Below are positions 34,347-46,066 of a stretch of DNA of 64,000 nucleotides, piece by piece. The stretch's first letter is position 1; each line of letters begins with the position of its first letter. A program made the translations under genes and the position numbers. The notes under the pieces were generated by a model. That model made no database searches and had not been told where the DNA came from. It saw nothing but the letters and a program-made list of their open reading frames with translations. Source of the DNA: Hymenoscyphus infarciens (Eukaryota > Ascomycota > Leotiomycetes > Helotiales > Helotiaceae); contig LLCB01000019.1 in NCBI GenBank assembly GCA_001414345.1, positions 248,001-312,000 on the forward strand, in the 5' to 3' direction.

Positions 34347-35854
34347 CTATTTTAAAATTATTATTAATTATTTAAGATAAGTCTATTTTCTATTTTATAT
34401 TTTATATTTTATGTCTTTATATTAGTTAACTCTCTACTAATATTCTTTATAATTTAGTTAAAAGAATAAAGAAAAGAATTAGATTACTAAACTAAGAAAG
34501 TAATAGAGGATTTAGTTTTTATCTTATTTTTATTAAAAGATTCTATTTATTTTAGATAAGTTAACTTTAAAAGACAAAAATAGTTATAAGAGTAGTACTT
34601 GAAAATAGACTTACTTCCTAGCTAATTTCACTTAAATTAAAGATATTTTTAAAAAAAGAGATATTAAATAAGAATTAAATTATAAAAGCTTAAATATTTT
34701 CGCTATAGATTTAGAACTCTATATCTAGAAAGCTACTACTTAAGTAAAGAGATAGTAGAAAGTATTCGAAGCTAGCTTAAATCTAAAACATAATAGTATA
34801 TCTAGTTCTTTCTACTAGCTAAGCTTTAGATACTACTTAGACTTTAATTAAGCTATACTTTATCTTAAGTAAGTTACTTCTTAAATAATTATAAGTTAAT
34901 TAAGCTATCTTAGTTACTCTATATAGAAGCTTTTTAAGTCTTAAAAGTAGAACTTTTATTTTTCTATTTAGGTCTATTCTATATTTTATATTTTCTGTTT
35001 TTATATTAGCTAACTCTCTACTAAAGCTCTCTATATAAATAGAGAAAGATAATTCTTAAAATAAATACTAAATAAAGAAAACTAGAATTATCTTTTATAT
35101 ATTTCTATTTCATAGTTACTTTATTTATTCTTTATAATAATTCTCTCTACTTTAAAAAATAGAATTCTATAGAGTAATTCCAGCTGAAACACTAACTATA
35201 ATCTCTTACTTCCTACTATACCTTTCTCTCTTCCTTTCTCTTTCTTAAAATAGTTTAAGAGAGATTATTCTTAAGATAAAGATTAAATAAAAGATAACTC
35301 TAGTTATTTCAAAGTGAAGATCTATATTCTAGTAACTTTATTTCTTCTTTGAAATTATTCTGTCTAACTAGAAGAGTATAATTTCTTGGTTTCTATCTAG
35401 ATAAAGAGAAATTAAGCTCTTTTTCAAGTAGTATATATATTCTAGTAACTTTACTTATACCTCTCTATTATTATAACTTACCTAGGTTAATCAAAAAACG
35501 TTAGAGTATCTAGAGTACGTAGAGAAAATAAAGGAAATATTTCGTTTTTTTGCAATGGTTTTTCATTTCCAACTCATTTCTTCATCATTTCACTTGACAG
35601 TTTTCATCACAAATTGTCAGAATTTCATCAAGTTCAAGTTGCTTTCATTTCTCAGGCTATGAAAACAGCAGCAGATCCGGAAATCCGCTATGAAATATGA
35701 GCAAAGAACTAACTAATTTCCGTCCGTATGCTTGTAAAACCACTCAATTTTCCCATATCGAAGACAAATTATCATGTATCACCCTCAAATTGCAGCCCAT
35801 GGTGGTATCAAGTCATCAAAACTCCCCGCAAACACTGTGAAAACAACAGAAACC
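34347..35854. other. AT-rich relic DNA then short intergenic stretch
   Basis: 34347-35520 is RIP-like. It includes a long direct repeat pair around 34385-34445 and 34970-35040 (ATTTTATATTTT..., TTAACTCTCTACTAA-like words), probably two ends of a degraded element. From about 35530 composition is normal; this is likely the 3' flank of the coiled-coil gene. Confidence 0.5.
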
Positions 35855-37072
35855 CTAGGCATTTGCAGAGTAAAGATCCTCGTTTTCATCATCATTCTTC
35901 GCAATTTGACGACCAGAAACATCAGCAGCGGCTTTTCCGACACCCTCGCTCTCTCCAATGATGTTGTTCTCCACCAATAACTCGACCAATTGCTTGTTTT
36001 TGGCGTAGAACCCGTCGCGGAAAGCCTTCAACGAGTCGTAGTCCGCAAGCTTTGCCTTGAGGCTTGCATTCTCCCGCTCCAATCCATCGACAGCCTTGAT
36101 TTCGTCACGGAGTTGATGTTGAAGATTGCGATGTTGAGCAGCAAGATCTCTGCTTACTGTACAGGCTTTGTTGAAATCCCTAGTCAATTTTGTGATCTGG
36201 TTGCCCTGCGTCTTGGAGTGCGATCTCAAGGCCTGCATCTCGGTATTTTGTTCAGTATCTGCCATGCTGAGCTTGTAAAGATCCAATTCCGTGCTCTCTA
36301 CTCGGAGGCGCATGGTCTTTTCGTTCTCCGCCGTGACGCTCAGTTGGTGCTTGAGGTTTTCGACGTTATCTCCAATGCGTTCTGAGATCTCCTTGATGTT
36401 ACAGGCTTGTTGTTTTTGGAACTCGCCCTTGAGCTTCTCCAACTCAACACGTCGATTTGGATGGGTTGCAATCATCAAATCGAGATGCTCAAAACCTTGC
36501 TGCGACAGAGGCCCCAATGAGCCAGAAAGGTCCTTGAAAAGTGTTAGAATGGTGACGATTCGGCAGTGAAACAATGAGGTACTTACTTGTTCCTTGGTAC
36601 CACCGGAGGCTGGAGGAGACGCGGCAACTGAAGATGGGTTCGAGTCGGCAAACGCGCTGGGTCCTTGATGGCTTGGAGGGGTAGGGAATTTCGAAATCAA
36701 AGCATCACTGTTGTAGCTGACAGCGCCAGACGAAGTTGGATGCGTGTCGCGACTTGGGAGTCCAATTCTCTCACTATCAGACGCGGTGATAACAGAAGAG
36801 TGACGCTTGCTGCTGAAGAGGCCACCGATGCTTGAGACTCGACGACCAATTTCCTTTGAGAGCTGGTATCCTGATGAGCCTGGACGGGCGGAGGAGACTC
36901 TTCTCGTGAGGACGCTGGTTCTAATGGGAGCCTTGTCGGTTGGAGGGGCGAAGCGGATATCCTCTCTGCTTAGGACCGGCTGGGATGCTCTCTTGTTGGC
37001 CACCGAGGCATCAACATGCTGCGAGGTCATCGGCGTGTACATCTTGTGCGTTGATGGGGTTGTCGGTCGCAT
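35855..37072 (-). CDS. coiled-coil protein of unknown function (about 387 aa)
   Basis: Unrecognised family. The N-terminal half is disordered and rich in Ser, Pro and Arg (TRRVSSARPGSSGYQLSKEI). The C-terminal half is heptad-rich coiled coil from about FEHLDLMIATHPNRRVELEK to KNKQLVELLVENNIIGE. A 54-nt segment at 36533-36586 has a GTAAGT donor and AAG acceptor and is a likely intron even though it is in frame and stop-free; removing it joins GTKEQ to DLSGSLGPL. The longest open frame continues upstream to about 37160 without an ATG, so I place the start at the first Met, 37072; an upstream exon is possible. The next gene on the same strand (38270-40509) is also a long coiled coil and shares an EIKAV-containing C-terminal stretch. 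Possible roles are cytoskeletal or chromosomal scaffolding, but nothing decides this. Confidence 0.7.
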   Translation of the reverse strand: MRPTTPSTHKMYTPMTSQHVDASVANKRASQPVLSREDIRFAPPTDKAPIRTSVLTRRVSSARPGSSGYQLSKEIGRRVSSIGGLFSSKRHSSVITASDSERIGLPSRDTHPTSSGAVSYNSDALISKFPTPPSHQGPSAFADSNPSSVAASPPASGGTKEQVSTSLFHCRIVTILTLFKDLSGSLGPLSQQGFEHLDLMIATHPNRRVELEKLKGEFQKQQACNIKEISERIGDNVENLKHQLSVTAENEKTMRLRVESTELDLYKLSMADTEQNTEMQALRSHSKTQGNQITKLTRDFNKACTVSRDLAAQHRNLQHQLRDEIKAVDGLERENASLKAKLADYDSLKAFRDGFYAKNKQLVELLVENNIIGESEGVGKAAADVSGRQIAKNDDENEDLYSANA

Positions 37073-38269
37073 GTTGGAGGAGGAGGCAGGTGTGTATGGG
37101 AGGGATAGAGTTGGGAGGGGGGGTTGACGGGGTTGAAAAAGGTTTCGTGGTCCCGGCAACGCAGGTGGGTAGACGCGGTGGTCGCTCCTTCCTCTGAATT
37201 GGGAGCACCCATCGCCTTATTGGTCAACCCCTGCAAGGTGCCCATCCACCACCCATCTTGCCTCTTCACAGCTCCGAGAAGAAAAAGGGCTATCTATACG
37301 GCTATCTATCTACCATGGTAGAATGGTTTTCATTAAGTGCTATGCACTTTAATGTATCGTTGGGTCACCATACCCACCTCTCCAACGCGGTGCTAGACTC
37401 TTTCTGCATCGCAGCTGCTTCGCCTTCAACGGCGAGGACTTTCTACAGAAGCTAGTAGTTATCAGCTTACTTGCTAGAACCAGTCGTGAGTCGACCCCGA
37501 GCATGTCACCATGTTGTTGCCCGGGGGCTGCCTTTGAAAGAGTATATTGAAAGCCTACTTAGAACGCTACAGCCAATCATCTCATTGCAACTATTATACA
37601 GATCATCAAGCAAGACTCGACGGTGCAATAGACAATACACCTCTCTCTCTACCTTTCTGGCCCTTCTGCAAATAAATTCAAATGCAAAATCAACTTGCAA
37701 CAACGTCAAGCGAATAGGGCTTGGCACTTTCCCGACTCGGCGCCGAAAAATCCGACTCCGAAGTCTCGGCTCCCTTTTTCCGGCATATGCGAGCTCCGAC
37801 ATCAAGCTGCCAAAACGAACTGGCGAAACAACATACTATGAAACTAACAAGGAACACGCGACTAAGAGACGCCGAAAGCAAGAGAACATATTTGAAATCG
37901 AATATCAATAGCAAGTAAAAAATTTTCCCACTAGGGATGGAGTTCCAAAATATATATATAAATAATAAGGAGAACAAAAAACACAGCACCCCACTTGGGG
38001 TTTCGCTTCAAGATATACTTCTATAAGACAAAAGGAAAGGTCAGTGATGTCGTCAATCTTCACAAACTTCCTCAGAAACACAAAAGCAAACGCCTCGTAC
38101 TAAGTTACTCGAATGTTCTCGTCATCCTGCTCTCGGCTACAAGATAGGCTAACAACAGCTCGCAAAACATCATCCGCAAAATCCACCAGAGAGAAAACCC
38201 GTTCAGCTCATCTCTAGCTTACACTTCATACAGTAAGTATCCGCAAATTCGACCCGTGGATACTAGTAT
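37073..38269. other. intergenic between two coiled-coil genes
   Basis: About 1.2 kb holds short overlapping ORFs only. The part just right of 37072 may contain an upstream exon of the 35855 gene. 37920-37980 is AT-rich. No RNA gene or repeat was seen. Confidence 0.45.
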
Positions 38270-40509
38270 CTATTGATTTTCAGGAGCACGGTTACGCTTC
38301 GACGGAGGATTGGTACGCCAGTGCTAAAAATGTCAGCTTTTCGCAGTCAGAATACCCTAAATGAGCAGGAACTTACACCATTAACCCAGTGACAACCTGG
38401 CCGACTCAATGCTCCGGGGTCATCGTCATTATCAGCTTCTCCCTTATCACCTTCCGCGTTGCTGGCTTGTGGTCGTGCAGCGGGTCGGCGATTTGCTCTC
38501 GCAGGAGGAGCTCCTTGTGGCTGTTCCACGACATTCTCCTCATCCGGTGGTGCTGAGCCGGTTGGCCAAGTGTTCATCAATTCCGCGAATTTTTCCTTGT
38601 GGGCGTTCACGGCTTTGATTTCTGTCTGTAGTTTTTCGTGGGCTACCTCTAGGTCGCGATGCTTGCGTTCCATTTCAACTGCACGAGCTGCAGCGGTTGC
38701 GGCGCGTAGTTCCCATTCAGTCCGTTCATTTTCGGTGTTGGTCAATCTTCTGTTCAACTCCGAAGCTTCACGTTGCAACTCATCCCGGGCCTTCTCTGCT
38801 CCTTCTGCGCGGGATGAATAAGCGGCCAATTCCTTGTCTCTGATGCTCAAGGCGCTGGTCAAGTCCGTAATTTCGTTCAGTTTATGAATAATCTCTTCCT
38901 CATTTTCGCCAACCTGACGGGTGAGGGCTGTCTTCTCGTTCTCCAGCTGTTGGATACACTTTTCCAGCGTTTCGACCTTTAATTTGAGATCAGTGACGGT
39001 CTGGACATCTCCCCCTCTCAGGCCCTCAAGCTTTTTCTTCAATAAACACTTGGCTTTTCTCAATTTTCGGACTTGGAACTCCAAATTTTCGGCAGTCGCA
39101 ACTTGTTGAGCTAGTTGCCTCTCCAAAAAATCAGTTTGGTGCCACAGTATTTGGTTATCGAAGTTGGAATCGTTGGAAGCCTGAATCAGAGCATTGTTTT
39201 CAGTTCTCAAAGCCTCAGCAGCTTTGAGTGCTTCATTCTTTGAGGCCAGATGGTCTGAAATCTGTTGGAAATACTTTTGCTTCTCATTATCATGAGCTTT
39301 TTGAGACTGTTCATGAGCTTTTTGGAACACCTCAATCTTCTTTCTCAATTCATCATTTTCGAAAGTGGCGAGAGAGATTGCCGCAACCATTTCCGCCTTC
39401 TTGAGTTCAAGGTTTTGCTGGGCGCGCAACGCTTTCTCAAGGTCCCCCTCGAGAACAAGAATCCGGGATTCAGCTACAGTTGCTGTTCCCTCGTGGGATC
39501 GAATGACATTGTTTAACTCAGCAACCTTCGCTTCGAGTGACTTGACATCAGAGACTGCTTTTGTGGCAGTTTTCGCAAGGAGGTTGCTGGTATTGTTAAG
39601 CTCATCAATTTTCGCGTTCTTTTGCTCCAACCATTCTTTTGTCTTCATTCTGTGTGCCGCAAGGTCGTCTGCTGATTGTTTGCTGATAGCCAGAATCCCG
39701 CCATCCTTTTGTTTGATCATCTCTCTCCTGCTCTTGGAATTCTCCTTCAGCTCGGCAGATTTCCGTCGAAGCCGATCCTTTGTTACATCCAGTTTGGCTT
39801 GTAAAGAGACCGCACCATCACATGTGTAATCCAAAATGGTTTCCAAATTCTCTATTACGAGCTTGTCGCTGCCAACGTCCAACAGAGGGTAGGTTTGTCG
39901 GCGAAGCTTGGCTGGATTCTCAGTGTATTGGCGGTCTTCTGTATCTAATTCGTATTTTCGTTTCATATCATTGACCGCTTCCGGCTCGTCAGACAACATC
40001 ATAATACCAGCCCATTCGTTTGAGGGGTCTGGATGGACACGAAACTGAACGAGCTTCTGGTGGACTTCTTCTCTGAGCGAGTCATACTCCAATCTCTCAT
40101 CGGCACATTTCTCCTCCAATGATCCGTCATCAGAATTCTCCACGGCAAATGAATGCCATTTCTCCATCCCCATAGCCTCCCGGCAGATGACCTTTATTTC
40201 GACTGACTCGAGACTTGACTCCCAATTCCTGTGTTGTTCTTTGATAACTTTCAAGTCATCGTGAAATCGAACGGCTGCTGAAAGTGGCAAGATAGCGACG
40301 CGATTCATCCACTACTACTCGTTAGCTGGTGATCAACGTTGTGTGTAAGTAACCAGAGCACAACGGTGACTGACCTTTCTCAAAACATCCTGGAATCGAC
40401 CCCCATCTTGCCGCAACTTCTCAATGTCCGCCTGGCAAAGGAAAATCCTGCCAGAACTCGTCTGGAAGGAGTTTGGATTGGTTGTCGTGTCCATATCTTG
40501 TAAGTTCAT
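38270..40509 (-). CDS. long coiled-coil protein of unknown function (707 aa)
   Basis: Three exons, 40509-40375, 40311-38377 and 38323-38270, give an uninterrupted 707-aa frame. Introns are GTCAGT...GTAG and GTAAGT...TTAG, the second with a GCTGAC branch-like site. The short last exon encodes HWRTNPPSKRNRAPENQ. Residues 1-200 are mixed. From about residue 200 to 620 the protein is near-continuous coiled coil (Lys, Glu, Leu, Ala-rich). A Pro/Ala/Arg-rich tail follows (GAPPARANRRPAARPQA). There is no motor head, kinase or membrane segment. The start at 40509 is the first ATG in an open frame that also extends upstream. It resembles SMC-like or myosin-tail-like scaffold proteins only by composition. 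Confidence 0.8.
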
Positions 40510-41638
40510 GGAAAGCACAAGACGAGACAGGTGTATTGTGCGAGGCTATGTTTTGTCTTGTAGGTGTTTCGGAAGCGAAGCAGAAAGTAATGCGAAAGCT
40601 AGTTGAAGACTTGGGGTAGTACTGCAACGACGGTGCCTTGGGATGCGGGGTCGTGCAGGTCGCCAACCGTGGGACGGTTTCTTGAAAGTATTAAAGACAC
40701 TCTCTGGACAACGCGCTTGAAGTGTTTTGAGGAAGCGATTGACTATCCGATGCGCGTCGCCTTGGAAGCAAGGGAATCAACAGTATATCGGTTCAGGCTA
40801 GACTGTCGCAAAGTGTGGAAGCGCGGTACTGTTGTAGAGGCTTGAAAGAGTTGGAAGAAGGATGTTGGGTTGTCCAGGAGATGTCGCGGTGCAGTATCAA
40901 AAAAGTCATGTAAACAAATCGGGGCTAGTCGGTGACTTAATGTGGGTCGGATCAACTAAATTCCGGAATTGCCCCGCAACAGGTCGCTACCTCTCTACAC
41001 AAAAACACCAAAATTACCATGGCCGCCTATGATATCAACAAAGTACAATTCCCAGCAACCTGTTACACTTTGCATTGGCTATTTTTGGTATTAAATTACT
41101 TTTCTTTGAGGCTATGATAAAAGAAGGTTGAATCACCTCGCTTACCTCCTATCTTTGAAGTGAATGCGTTGGACATTGAGTTTTGTTACACTTCGCAATT
41201 CAGAGGAGCGCGCCTCAAACTGGTATATTATATTTAAGAGCACTTATTATCAGAAAAGTAGTTTAGTAAGAATTAAGAGCTAGCTAAGTTTATCTAATTA
41301 AATAATAGAATAACAATATCTTTATCTTTTTACTAAAAGAAAGAAATCAACTCTAATTCTTTTTTTTTGATCTTCTTAAGTACTAGCTATCTTTAATTAA
41401 TTAATTTATTCTTTGAAATATAGAAACTTCAATTAGATACTTATTATTACTCTAAGTATTAAGAACTATCTAAAGCTTTCGTTCTTTGAACTAGACTCTA
41501 TTTAGTAGCTTTGTTTATACTAATAGTAGAAAAACTATATCTTTATCTATTTACTCGAAGATATAATATAGTTTGAATTCTTTCAAATCTTCCTAAGTAG
41601 TAGCTTTCTTTTAGTAATATAATTATTCGTTAAGTTAT
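40510..41638. other. intergenic passing into AT-rich relic DNA
   Basis: 40510-41210 has normal composition and no gene. From about 41225 the sequence is AT-rich. Two loosely similar segments (about 41290-41400 and 41520-41620, both with ATATCTTTATCTTTTTACT-like words) suggest a degraded duplicated repeat. Confidence 0.45.
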
Positions 41639-41646
41639 TAGAAAGC

Positions 41647-42197
41647 TAGTGTTTGAGGTTTTCCTATCTAATCTATTATTCTATTCTACCTCGACGATCC
41701 TTCTCTCTCCTACCTCTATTTTAAGGCTATTCCGCCTTCTCTTATTCTTAAATTCTAGCTTTTTTAGCTACTCCTATTTTATAGTACTTACTTACCTTTT
41801 CTTACTAAATAGAGAGGCTAGGATAGGAAGAGTTAGACTAGTTAATTTCACTTAAAGTCTAGAAGGTAGGTAGAAAAGAGGGTCTAGGTCTCTAATTTCG
41901 CTTAATATTTAGAAGGTAGGTAGGTAGAAAAGAGAGTTTAGGTTCTAATTAGAACTCTTAAAGAGTTATCTTCCTAATTCTACTCTAGCCTAGCCTTCTT
42001 TTTTTACCTATCTAGCTACTTCTATCCTATTTTTAGAACTTTCTTAGCTACTCCTATCCTAGTTAGAGTACCTAGCCTACTAAACTTAGCCTAGCTCTAA
42101 TCCTAATCTAGCCTAGCCTCTTCTATTCTTACCTAGGTAAGTAGCCTATCCTATTCTAAGTACTAGGCTAACTAAGGCGAGGAAAGCTAAAACACTA
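41647..42197. mobile_element. short hAT-type MITE (551 bp)
   Basis: The left end TAGTGTTTGAGGTTTTCC and right end GGAAAGCTAAAACACTA are inverted repeats. The flanks TAGAAAGC (41639-41646) and TAGGAAAC (42198-42205) match at 6 of 8 positions, both mismatches being G/A. The interior matches the copies at 10354 and 44740 in inverted orientation. It is non-coding. Confidence 0.8.
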
Positions 42198-42205
42198 TAG
42201 GAAAC

Positions 42206-42831
42206 TAAATTTAACGAAATAGATTACTCTATCTATAACGTAAGCTCTTCTACTTTAAGTGCTTCTCTCTTATTCTAGCTTTACTTCTTAGTATCTCTTT
42301 TCTACTCTAAGCTAATTAAATTACTTAATTCTGCTTTCTAATTCTCTTCTAAGTAGAGAGATAGCTCTTCTAAGTCTCAGGTTAGGAGGTATTATAGTTT
42401 ATAGGTTATATATCGTAGTTCTAATAGATAGTAGTAGTTAAGTAGTTATAGCTAGAGTAGATTAGAAGAACCTAATCTAGTCTAAATTCTTCTCTCTCTT
42501 TTTACTTCTTCTTTCTTATTCTCGTCTCTTTTCTAGTCTTATCTACTCTCTTCTCTTCTACTAAATTTAAGTATAAGTCTTATCTTACTTTATCTAAAGT
42601 AGTATAGTATTCTATAAATACTTAAAGTCGGAAACGACTAAATCGTAAATCGTAAATTATAAATTATAAAGTGTTACTTTTTATAAGTATCTCTTTAGTT
42701 ATTCTTACACTCTACGTGATTTAGTAGAACGCGGTTCTAACCTTATATTTCTAGCTCTGACGCGACTAAATATTTAAATCATTATCTTATTCTTTAAACT
42801 CTACTAAAGTATATAACAATACTGAAATTCA
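42206..42831. other. AT-rich relic DNA
   Basis: No gene was seen. A short array of AAATCGTAAAT/AAATTATAAAT words lies at about 42644-42672; similar words occur near 45968-46000. Otherwise the tract is featureless. Confidence 0.45.
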
Positions 42832-42839
42832 ACGATAAT

Positions 42840-43825
42840 CAGTGTTTTGGCTTTCCCCGCCTTAGTTAGCCTAGCACTCCGAAGAGAATAGGCTACCCCT
42901 CTCTATTAGAAAAGAAGAGAATAGACTAATTTTACTTATAGGCTAGGCTAAATTAGATAGAAGAGATACTAAATTTGAATAGAAGAGGTAAAGAAGACTA
43001 AAAGATAAGGCTAGGTAAGAAGAGGTGCTAGAGAGAATAGGACAGAATAGGAAGTATATAAGTAAAAAGTATTAAAATAAGTAAAAAGTAATAAAAAGTA
43101 CTATTATTATAGACTAATTTAAGAAGTATTAAAAATAATAATATTATTAAAGCTACTAAAAGACGAGATATTACTTAGTCTCTAACGAAATAAAGGTTAT
43201 TTAGAAGAGGTTACTTTATAGACTTTTCAAGGGTTTTTTAGTAGTATAAAGCTATAGAAATATAGTAATTACCCTATTTAGATAACCTTTGTTACATCTA
43301 AGACAAAGTATACCTAAATTACATATTATTCTAGTAGATTAGTAATAACCTACTTAGCTTCTAAGTCCTTTTAAATAGTACTAAATTAAGTGCTCTACTT
43401 AGTACTTGATTTACTATAGTAAAACCTCTATTCTTAGGTACTAATTAGAGACTACTTCGTCCTAGGTATAGCTAATTTTTATAGAGGTTTCTTTTACTTC
43501 TATTGTAATTATTATACCTAAGACGAAGTAATATTATATACTTTTCTTAGGTAGCACTACTTCTACTAAATCTACTAATAATACTATAAATATTAAGGCT
43601 AGTATATACCTTGTCTAGCCTCCTCTATAGGCTAGGAAAGGCTACTCTAATACCTTAGATAAGAAAGAATAGGCGGAATAAATTTTAGAATAGGATCGGA
43701 GTAGCTAGGAGAAGTGATATATTAGAATAGGATTAGGCGAGATAGCCTTAAAATAGAGGTAGGAAGGAGAAGGATTGTTAAGGTAAAATAGAATAATAGA
43801 TTAGGTAGAGAAACCTAAAACACTA
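42840..43825. mobile_element. long hAT-type MITE (986 bp), full copy
   Basis: The left end CAGTGTTTTGGCTTTCCCCG and right end GAGAAACCTAAAACACTA are inverted repeats. The 8-bp flanks ACGATAAT (42832-42839) and ACGATGAT (43826-43833) differ by one A/G. It is an inverted relative of the element at 12461-17057 and shows the empty site where copia inserted in that copy. It is non-coding and AT-rich inside. Confidence 0.87.
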
Positions 43826-43833
43826 ACGATGAT

Positions 43834-44368
43834 TTACTTATAATCTTATGTTTAAAAAGCTCTACTAAAAAAATAATTATTTCAGCGTAAGTTAGCTTAT
43901 AATACCTACTTCTACTACTTCTACTACTTCTACTACTACTTTTATACTCTTTTATCCTTCTTTTTAATTAATATACCTCCTCTAGGATAGCGTAAGGCTA
44001 ATGCTAATAAGCTAGGACGAAAAAGTCTACTAAAAGAGCCTTAAAAGCTACTAAAAAAGTCCTCTTAAAAAGAAGGCCTCTTAAAGAGAAGGCCTCTTAA
44101 GTGCGCGGCGCGCCTACCTTATATATATTAAACTAAGAGCTAGTATAAGTAGTGTAATATACCTATTTATAGTAGTAATTAGCTATGTTAGAAAGAGGTA
44201 GAAAGAGCTTTAATTTAGATTTTAATATCTTAGTACTTCTAAACTAGCTTAGTAGTATCGTAGTTTAAAGCTACTTAGATTTTAGTTTAAAACTACTTTA
44301 AATAAGAGTAGTTTTAAACTAGACTGCTAAGCGCGTCTATATATAAGATATAAGGATAACTGAAGAGA
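43834..44368. other. AT-rich relic DNA with a TTC/TAC microsatellite
   Basis: A (CTTCTACTA)n-type microsatellite lies at about 43911-43945. An isolated GC-rich word GTGCGCGGCGCGCC at 44100-44113 stands out from the AT-rich surroundings. No ORF was recognised. Confidence 0.45.
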
Positions 44369-44370
44369 TA

Positions 44371-45406
44371 GTAAGTTACGAGTTAAGCTTGAATTTGCCT
44401 ACTTTTTTTATAATCCGAGCTTTTTTTTTCAAAGCTTTCTCTCTCTTTTCTTTAGAAGATAGAAAATAAAAGAACTCTAAAAGAGATAAGGCTTAGCTAG
44501 AAAGATGTACTATATCTAATTATCTCTCTTCTATATTACTTATTAATATTAAGTAAGTATAATAAAAGTAAACTAAGAAATAGATAATTCTTAAAAAACA
44601 CCTCTTTTTTTAAAAAAAACTTTCACTACCTTAGTAAGGTTAATCGATAAGGTATACTAAGACTTTATAAAATTAAGATAGATATAAAATTGTCTATTTT
44701 TATTATATAAAGTTTATAGAGTAATAGAGAATATATAGACAGTGTTTTAGCTTTCCCCGCCTTAGTTAGCCTAGTACTTAGGATAAGATAGGCTACTTAC
44801 CTAGGTAAGAATAAGAGAGGCTAGGCTAGATTAGAGTTAAGGCTAGGCTAAGTTTAGTAGGCTAGGTACTCTAACTAGAATAGAAGTGGCTAAGAAAGTT
44901 CTAAAAACAGGATAGGAGTAGCTAGGCAGATGAAAAAAGGAGGCTAGGCTAGAGTAGGATTAGGAAGGCAACCCTCTAATTAGGACCTAGACCCTCTTTT
45001 CTACTTAAGACTCTCTTTTCTACCCGCCTTCCGAGCTTTAAGCGAAATTAACTAGCCTAACTCTTCCTATCCTAGCCTCTCTATTTAGTAAGGAAAGGCA
45101 AGTAAGTACTATAGAATAGAAGTAGCTAGGAAAGCTAGAATTTAAGAATAAGAGAAGGCGAGATAGCCTTAAAATAGAGGCAGGAAGGAGAAGGAGCGTC
45201 GAGGTAAGATAGAATAACAGATTAGGTAGAGAAACCTAAAACACTATATATAGAGCTCTCGTTTTCTATTATCTAGAGTATACTAATTTATATTATTATT
45301 AATAAATAGGTAAAAGAGTATCTAAAAAGAGAGGAAATTAAGAACTTTTTTAAAAAGCTCGGATTATAACAAAAGTAAGCAAATTCAAGCTTAACTCGTA
45401 ACTTAC
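44371..45406. mobile_element. TA-flanked TIR element (Tc1/mariner-like MITE) with nested hAT-type MITE
   Basis: Near-identical inverted repeats of about 55 bp begin GTAAGTTACGAGTTAAGC at 44371 and end GCTTAACTCGTAACTTAC at 45406, flanked by TA on both sides. Without the nested MITE (44740-45246) and its duplication it is about 520 bp and non-coding. A TA duplication with long inverted repeats fits Tc1/mariner or pogo-type elements. Confidence 0.75.
44740..45246. mobile_element. short hAT-type MITE (507 bp) nested in a TIR element
   Basis: The left end CAGTGTTTTAGCTTTCCCCG and right end GAGAAACCTAAAACACTA are inverted repeats. A perfect 8-bp duplication TATATAGA flanks it (44732-44739 and 45247-45254). 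It is close in sequence to the copy that disrupts the NLR-like gene at 10354. Confidence 0.88.
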
Positions 45407-45408
45407 TA

Positions 45409-46058
45409 TATAAAATATAATATGTTTTAATTTAAGTTTTCTCTCTCTCTTTCTCTCTTATTCTCCTCTCTCTATATTAAGACTATTTAAAGTAACTAAT
45501 TAGAGGAAAAAGAGAGAGAATAAGTATTATATATATAGTAGTAATATCGCCTCCTCGCTATTATATTCTTATTCTCTATTATCTAAGTCTTATATAATAT
45601 TCTTTCTAAGATTTTTAGATAAATAAGAAAGAAGAAAGAGAAAGAGAAAGAGAAAGAGAAAGAGAAAGAGAAAGAGAAAAAGATAAAGAGAGGAAAAGGG
45701 GAAGAGAGAAAGAGTAGAGAGAATATTTACTCTAAACTCCTCTTATCTATTCTAGGAAAACCTTTCTCTAGAATATTTACTTACCTTCTTACCTTCTACT
45801 CTCTCCTTTGCTTACTCTCTTATCTTACTCTTATTCTTCTCTTACTCTCTCTTATACTCTTTTAGTATATATAATATATAGAAGAATAGAATAAGTGAGT
45901 AAGAGAGTAAGAGAGTAAGAGAATAGAATAATATAGTTTAAGATTTACTATATCTCTTAACTTTTATAATTTGCGATTTACGATTTGCGATTTAGTTAAT
46001 TCCGGCTTTTAGTATATACGAGACGCTCTAAGTAGATTATTCGCCTAGACACGCTAGT
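45409..46058. other. AT-rich relic DNA with an (AGAGAA)n microsatellite
   Basis: An AGAGAA/AAGAGA tract lies at about 45625-45690, followed by CT-rich (TTACTCTC)-like runs and their complements to about 45930. A short TTTGCGATTTACGATTTGCG array lies at about 45968. No gene. Confidence 0.5.
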
Positions 46059-46066
46059 ACTCTAGG

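Noticed and set aside
45620..45930. Coding region of low complexity
   Set aside because: The open frames are artefacts of the (AGAGAA)n and CT-rich microsatellites.
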